A DNA stretch of 64,000 nt. It comes from an uncultured Muribaculaceae bacterium (GTDB taxonomy: Bacteria; Bacteroidota; Bacteroidia; Bacteroidales; Muribaculaceae). Positions 60,881 through 64,000 of the stretch are shown here, one piece after another. Both the position numbers and the translations under genes were made by a program. Where the stretch lies: the NCBI GenBank assembly GCA_934555895.1, contig CAKTFH010000001.1, positions 1 to 64,000 of the forward strand, read 5' to 3'. Within the stretch, counting starts at the first letter, position 1. Each line of letters begins with the position of its first letter. The notes under the pieces were generated by a model. That model did no database searches. It was not told where the DNA came from and worked only from the letters and a program-made list of their open reading frames with translations.

Positions 60881-62152
60881 TCAGGGCTGCATGATAAGCG
60901 GCAGGCAGCGCGTCAGATAATCACGGGCCTCGCTCCAGGGGGTATAGATTCTGTCGGAATTGGGCAGCAGGGGCACAGGCCGCTCGTTGAGGTCGACACG
61001 CACGCACCAGTCCTTTTTATCGGTGCGGAACAGCACTATCTGCAGATTGGCAGCCATCGGCACTATATCAAAATCCTTCCAGTGGAGCGCCACGGTATCG
61101 TAATAGTTGGTCATATAGTAGCATCCTTTCAGGCGCATGAGCGACAGCAGCGGCATCAGGGTCTCAGCATGGCCGAATCGGAGTCGTGCCCCATATGGAG
61201 CCTTGCCCATCTCCACCGCCTCGTCGATGGTGGTGATTATGTCGAGCAGCAGATCGGAAGCTATTAGGGCCGGCTCCTGCGAGAGCACCGTGGCGGTGCG
61301 GCGCAGATAATGCCCGAGATTCTCACAGGCCCAGAGGGAGTTCAGCTCCTCTAACGTGAAGAAACGTGTTATATCGAAATCGAGGCCCATAGCAGGAAGT
61401 CCCGCAAGCACCTTGTATTCAGTCCAGCTCAACTGCTGTGCCTCGGCTGCCGAGAGAAAGTTTTCGGAAGTCACGAGGCGTCGCGCCGGCGAAGCCGGTG
61501 CCGTGGTGTCAAAAAACATATTATACGGCGGCTCCCACTCGCGGCTGTCGGCCCACTCGATGTAGGCCTTGTCGGTGTCGAAGGGGCGCATCAGCGGCGA
61601 ATTCTGATGCCCGGCCGAGGTGTAGAGCTCCACATGGTGGTTCAACCGGTCGAGCTGATGGGTGAACTCATACATGCTCATCACGCACCGGGGCGAATAG
61701 CTGCTGATGGCACTCACGCTGCCGTCGGTGAACAGCATCGGGTATGCCATGAACATGCGCGACGCTATACCGCGCTGCTCGGCCATGCCTAGCGAGTCGA
61801 GGGCACCCCAGCGGTTGCGCGATGTCTCCGACACATAACGGGCTATTCCCAGCAACTCTTTACCCAACGGCGAAAGCACTCCGGCGCTGTCGGCACGCTG
61901 CAGTGCCTCTGTAAGTTCGGTGGTTGTGCGCGAAGAAGAGAGGAACCGCGCACCGTGGCGCCCCACATGGTTCACCATCACGGGCGTGAGCGAGTCGGGA
62001 TATGCAGCGGGAGCTTCCGGAGCCGGATAAGGCATAGCCGAGCCCAGACACTGAGTGGCGGTATAGGTGGTGGCGGTAGGGTCGGCGGCAAAGACACCGA
62101 GCCCTGCGCAGGCCATCACTGCCATAATCAATATTTTGTGCAGCATGTTCAC
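60881..62152 (-). CDS. secreted histidine-phosphatase, MINPP-type (phytase-like)
   Basis: The 423-residue exported protein (signal peptide about 1-22) belongs to the histidine acid phosphatase clade 2. The catalytic motif is NHVGRHGARFLSS (about 61-73), and the distal motif is GHAETLMPLL with His-Ala-Glu rather than His-Asp, the pattern of multiple inositol polyphosphate phosphatases. MINPPs remove phosphates from inositol hexakisphosphate and related compounds; a homologue is known from Bacteroides thetaiotaomicron. The location is periplasm, surface or vesicles. ATG 62146 is an alternative start. It is the first gene of a two-gene unit with tilS. Confidence 0.88.
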   Translation of the reverse strand: MNMLHKILIMAVMACAGLGVFAADPTATTYTATQCLGSAMPYPAPEAPAAYPDSLTPVMVNHVGRHGARFLSSSRTTTELTEALQRADSAGVLSPLGKELLGIARYVSETSRNRWGALDSLGMAEQRGIASRMFMAYPMLFTDGSVSAISSYSPRCVMSMYEFTHQLDRLNHHVELYTSAGHQNSPLMRPFDTDKAYIEWADSREWEPPYNMFFDTTAPASPARRLVTSENFLSAAEAQQLSWTEYKVLAGLPAMGLDFDITRFFTLEELNSLWACENLGHYLRRTATVLSQEPALIASDLLLDIITTIDEAVEMGKAPYGARLRFGHAETLMPLLSLMRLKGCYYMTNYYDTVALHWKDFDIVPMAANLQIVLFRTDKKDWCVRVDLNERPVPLLPNSDRIYTPWSEARDYLTRCLPLIMQP

Positions 62153-62172
62153 GATAATCTTATAAGAATAAT

Positions 62173-62180
62173 TAATTTTG
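62173..62180 (+). promoter_or_regulatory. -7 element of the TPR-folP-cdaA transcript
   Basis: TAATTTTG matches the -7 element and lies 48 bp before ATG 62229. No clear -33 TTTG is visible. Confidence 0.4.
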
Positions 62181-62228
62181 CATAAGCAACTTCAGCGGCA
62201 TATGCGCCTTCAAAAATAATAAAATCCG

Positions 62229-62498
62229 ATGAATCCTCAAAGTATAAAACAACTCATAGCGGAAAAATCCCCCGAAGAGGCTCTCGAAGCGCTCAGCGCT
62301 CTCATCGCCGATAATCCGGGCGACGCCTCGCTGCTGGTGGAGCGCGGCAAGCTCTACTGGCGCCTCGACCGCCGCGGCGAGAGCATCAGCGACTATGAGC
62401 GGGCAGCGCAGCTCGACCCCTCGGGACCGGCCACGCTGCTGCTCGAGCATACCCGCGCCATTATGGATTTCTTCAATCCTGACCTGCTCAATCCCTGA
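62229..62498 (+). CDS. small tetratricopeptide-repeat protein
   Basis: The 89-residue cytoplasmic protein contains two helix-turn-helix TPR-like units: SPEEALEALSALIADNPGDASLLVERGK, then LYWRLDRRGESISDYERAAQLDPSG, with the typical A-x-x-DP spacing. It likely binds a partner protein; the role is unknown. It precedes folP by 49 bp, an arrangement I recall from other Bacteroidales, and may share its transcript. Confidence 0.85.
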   Translation: MNPQSIKQLIAEKSPEEALEALSALIADNPGDASLLVERGKLYWRLDRRGESISDYERAAQLDPSGPATLLLEHTRAIMDFFNPDLLNP

Positions 62499-62547
62499 TT
62501 TTTTTCGTAACTTCGCGCACCGGAGTCACAGACCGCATCCTCATAGC

Positions 62548-63402
62548 ATGACAATGAAACCTTTCAGCCTCAACCTTCACGGCCGCATAGTGGAGTTCAC
62601 CACCCCGCAGGTGATGGGCATCCTCAACACCACCCCCGACTCGTTTCACTCACCCTCGCGGGCCTACGAGGCCGAGGCGGCAGTGGAAGCGGCGCGCCTC
62701 ATGATAGGCGAGGGCGCTGATATCATCGATGTGGGTGGCTACTCCACACGCCCCGGAGCCGCCGAGGTAAGCCTCGAAGAGGAGTTGCGCCGCGTGCGTC
62801 TCGGCGTTGAGGCCGTGAGAAGCATTTCGGCCGATATCCCCGTGTCGGTCGACACATTCCGCGCCGAGGTAGCCCGTATGGCAGTAACCGAATGGGGCGC
62901 CGACATTATCAACGACATATCAGGAGGCAATCTCGACCCCGAAATGCACGCCACAGTGGCCGAACTTCATGTGCCATACATACTCATGCACATGCGCGGC
63001 ACCCCGGCCGACATGCAGACCCTCACCTCCTATCCCGACGGAGTAGTGGCCGGCGTAGCAGCCGAGCTCAGCCGTCCGCTCGAGCGCCTGCGCCGCATGG
63101 GAGTGGCCGATATAATAATAGACCCCGGTTTCGGCTTCGCCAAAACCCTGGAGCAGAACTATGAACTACTCGCCGGCCTGCCTGTGCTCGCCGACCTGCT
63201 CGAATGCCCTATACTTGCGGGCATGTCGCGCAAATCGATGATAACACGCCTTTGCGGAATACCCTCCACCGAAGCGCTGCCCGGCACTATAGCGCTGCAC
63301 ACGGCGGCTATGCTCGCCGGAGCCGCCATTGTGCGCGTGCACGATGTGAAGGAGGCCGTGCAGGCCCGCGATGTCACCGCCATGCTGCTGAAACACCAGT
63401 AA
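62548..63402 (+). CDS. folP: dihydropteroate synthase
   Basis: FolP joins para-aminobenzoate to the pterin pyrophosphate in folate synthesis and is the sulfonamide target. The 284-residue product shows MGILNTTPDSF near residue 23, the DVGGYSTRPGA loop, the DINDISGG-type strand, LMHMRGTPADMQ, and DPGFGFAKT and AGMSRKSM as the pterin- and phosphate-binding segments. I start at ATG 62548 (MTMKPFSLNLHG); ATG 62554 is possible, and the longer frame to 62395 overlaps the TPR gene in another frame. cdaA follows 37 bp downstream. Confidence 0.95.
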   Translation: MTMKPFSLNLHGRIVEFTTPQVMGILNTTPDSFHSPSRAYEAEAAVEAARLMIGEGADIIDVGGYSTRPGAAEVSLEEELRRVRLGVEAVRSISADIPVSVDTFRAEVARMAVTEWGADIINDISGGNLDPEMHATVAELHVPYILMHMRGTPADMQTLTSYPDGVVAGVAAELSRPLERLRRMGVADIIIDPGFGFAKTLEQNYELLAGLPVLADLLECPILAGMSRKSMITRLCGIPSTEALPGTIALHTAAMLAGAAIVRVHDVKEAVQARDVTAMLLKHQ

Positions 63403-63439
63403 CGTTTATCCAACAACCGTCAAACAAGCCCTCAATACC

Positions 63440-64000
63440 GTGATAGAATCATTCGGCATAAAAGACATGCTCGACATAGTGATAGTGGCGCTCATGCTCT
63501 ACTATCTCTACAAGATAATGAAAGAGTCGGGCACCATCAACATCTTCTACGGTGTGCTCGCCTTCATCCTGGTGTGGGTGGTAGCGGCCGAAATCCTGGA
63601 GATGAAGCTCATCGGCACCATACTTGACAAAGTCATGAGCATCGGACTACTGATACTCGTGATTATCTTTCAGGACCAGATAAAGCGCTTCCTCGTGGAA
63701 CTCGGCTCGAAAAAGCGATGGAAATTTCTCAGCAACCTGTTCCACAACCGCGACAAGACCGATGCAGGCGACATGCACGAGCACGTGATGTCGATAGTGT
63801 ATGCCTGCATGAGCATGTCGAAAAGCAAGACCGGCGCGCTCATTGTAATACAGCAGGATGTGCCGCTCGACAACTATGAGAAGAGCGGCGACCTTATCAA
63901 CGCCGAAATCAACTCGCGACTCATCGAGAACATCTTCTTCAAGAACTCGCCACTCCACGACGGCGCCATGATCATCGACGGAGGCCGCATCAAGGCCGCC
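63440..64000 (+). CDS. cdaA: diadenylate cyclase CdaA (5' part, cut by the window end)
   Basis: The open frame runs off the window; 187 codons are seen. The membrane-bound cyclase makes cyclic di-AMP from two ATP. The N-terminus, (M)IESFGIKDMLDIVIVALML, is read from a GTG at 63440, and two or three hydrophobic segments follow (MLYYLYKIMKES; FILVWVVAAEIL; GLLILVIIFQDQIKRFL). The DAC domain begins after about residue 95 and includes KTGALIVIQ and the catalytic HDGAMIIDGG loop at the window edge. ATG 63467 is the alternative start. The folP-cdaA order is common in Bacteroidales. Confidence 0.92.
   Translation, partial: MIESFGIKDMLDIVIVALMLYYLYKIMKESGTINIFYGVLAFILVWVVAAEILEMKLIGTILDKVMSIGLLILVIIFQDQIKRFLVELGSKKRWKFLSNLFHNRDKTDAGDMHEHVMSIVYACMSMSKSKTGALIVIQQDVPLDNYEKSGDLINAEINSRLIENIFFKNSPLHDGAMIIDGGRIKAA

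Noticed and set aside
59537..61267. 576-codon plus-strand open frame
   Set aside because: It is antisense to both tilS and the MINPP-like gene and crosses their junction.

Overview
The window is a chromosomal segment from a Bacteroidales bacterium. A Muribaculaceae-like gut or host-associated member is my best inference, not proven. Supporting signs are promoters of the Bacteroidota type (TTG/TTTG, 19-20 bp, TAnnTTTG) in front of tRNAs, pnp, typA, mutS2 and others, the bamD-rpoZ and folP-cdaA gene orders, a Bacteroidota-type omega subunit, DUF2851, DUF1080 and DUF4369 families, and secreted proteins with type IX-like C-terminal sorting domains. Coding DNA is moderately GC-rich with GC-ending codons. 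I see no phage, IS element, integrase, CRISPR array or rRNA. Most genes are ordinary core functions packed on both strands.

Layout. 1-3730: tRNA-Val, purB, a secreted glycerophosphodiesterase and a bile-salt-hydrolase-family enzyme. 3940-8247: a 1435-residue secreted multidomain protein. 8487-11559: bamD, rpoZ, a 5'-nucleotidase and tRNA-Arg. 11850-15835: VanZ-like protein, then (minus strand) an nfnAB-like pair and threonine ammonia-lyase. 16024-19866: ClC protein and mutS2. 20136-25943: HdeD-like membrane protein, a Trp/Gly-rich secreted protein, a FadL-like porin, rsgA and an NlpC/P60 lipoprotein. 26074-34119: TlpA-like lipoprotein, acyl-CoA ligase, GH43-like enzyme, typA, hisS and a beta-barrel protein. 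34437-43988: three consecutive secreted multidomain proteins related to the one at 3940. 44313-48804: glycerate kinase, calcium P-type ATPase and a small stomatin-tail-like protein. 48940-50232: DUF2851. 50256-56043: the Tat/oxidoreductase/DUF1080 cluster. 56382-64000: pnp, a 0.9-kb region without a convincing gene, tilS, a MINPP-type phosphatase, a small TPR protein, folP and the start of cdaA.

The most interesting unit is 50256-56043. On the minus strand it reads: cytoplasmic Gfo/Idh/MocA oxidoreductase, tatA, a Gfo/Idh/MocA oxidoreductase with a twin-arginine signal, two DUF1080 lipoproteins, tatC. DUF1080 (PF06439) is annotated as a 3-keto-disaccharide hydrolase family, and Tat exports cofactor-loaded dehydrogenases such as Zymomonas glucose-fructose oxidoreductase. 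The simplest reading is an envelope pathway that oxidises a glycoside at C3 and cleaves the 3-keto product, packaged with a private minimal Tat translocase. The second theme is a family of four secreted proteins built from propeller-like, Fn3, choice-of-anchor-J/cleaved-adhesin-like and CARDB-like domains; two of them share the same full-length architecture although they lie about 30 kb apart on opposite strands.

Several starts were moved downstream of the longest open frame because a promoter, a signal peptide or the usual family N-terminus requires it (GDPD, NfnA, MutS2, acyl-CoA ligase, glycerate kinase, DUF2851, folP, Tat oxidoreductase). All functional calls come from motif recognition by eye; no database search was run.
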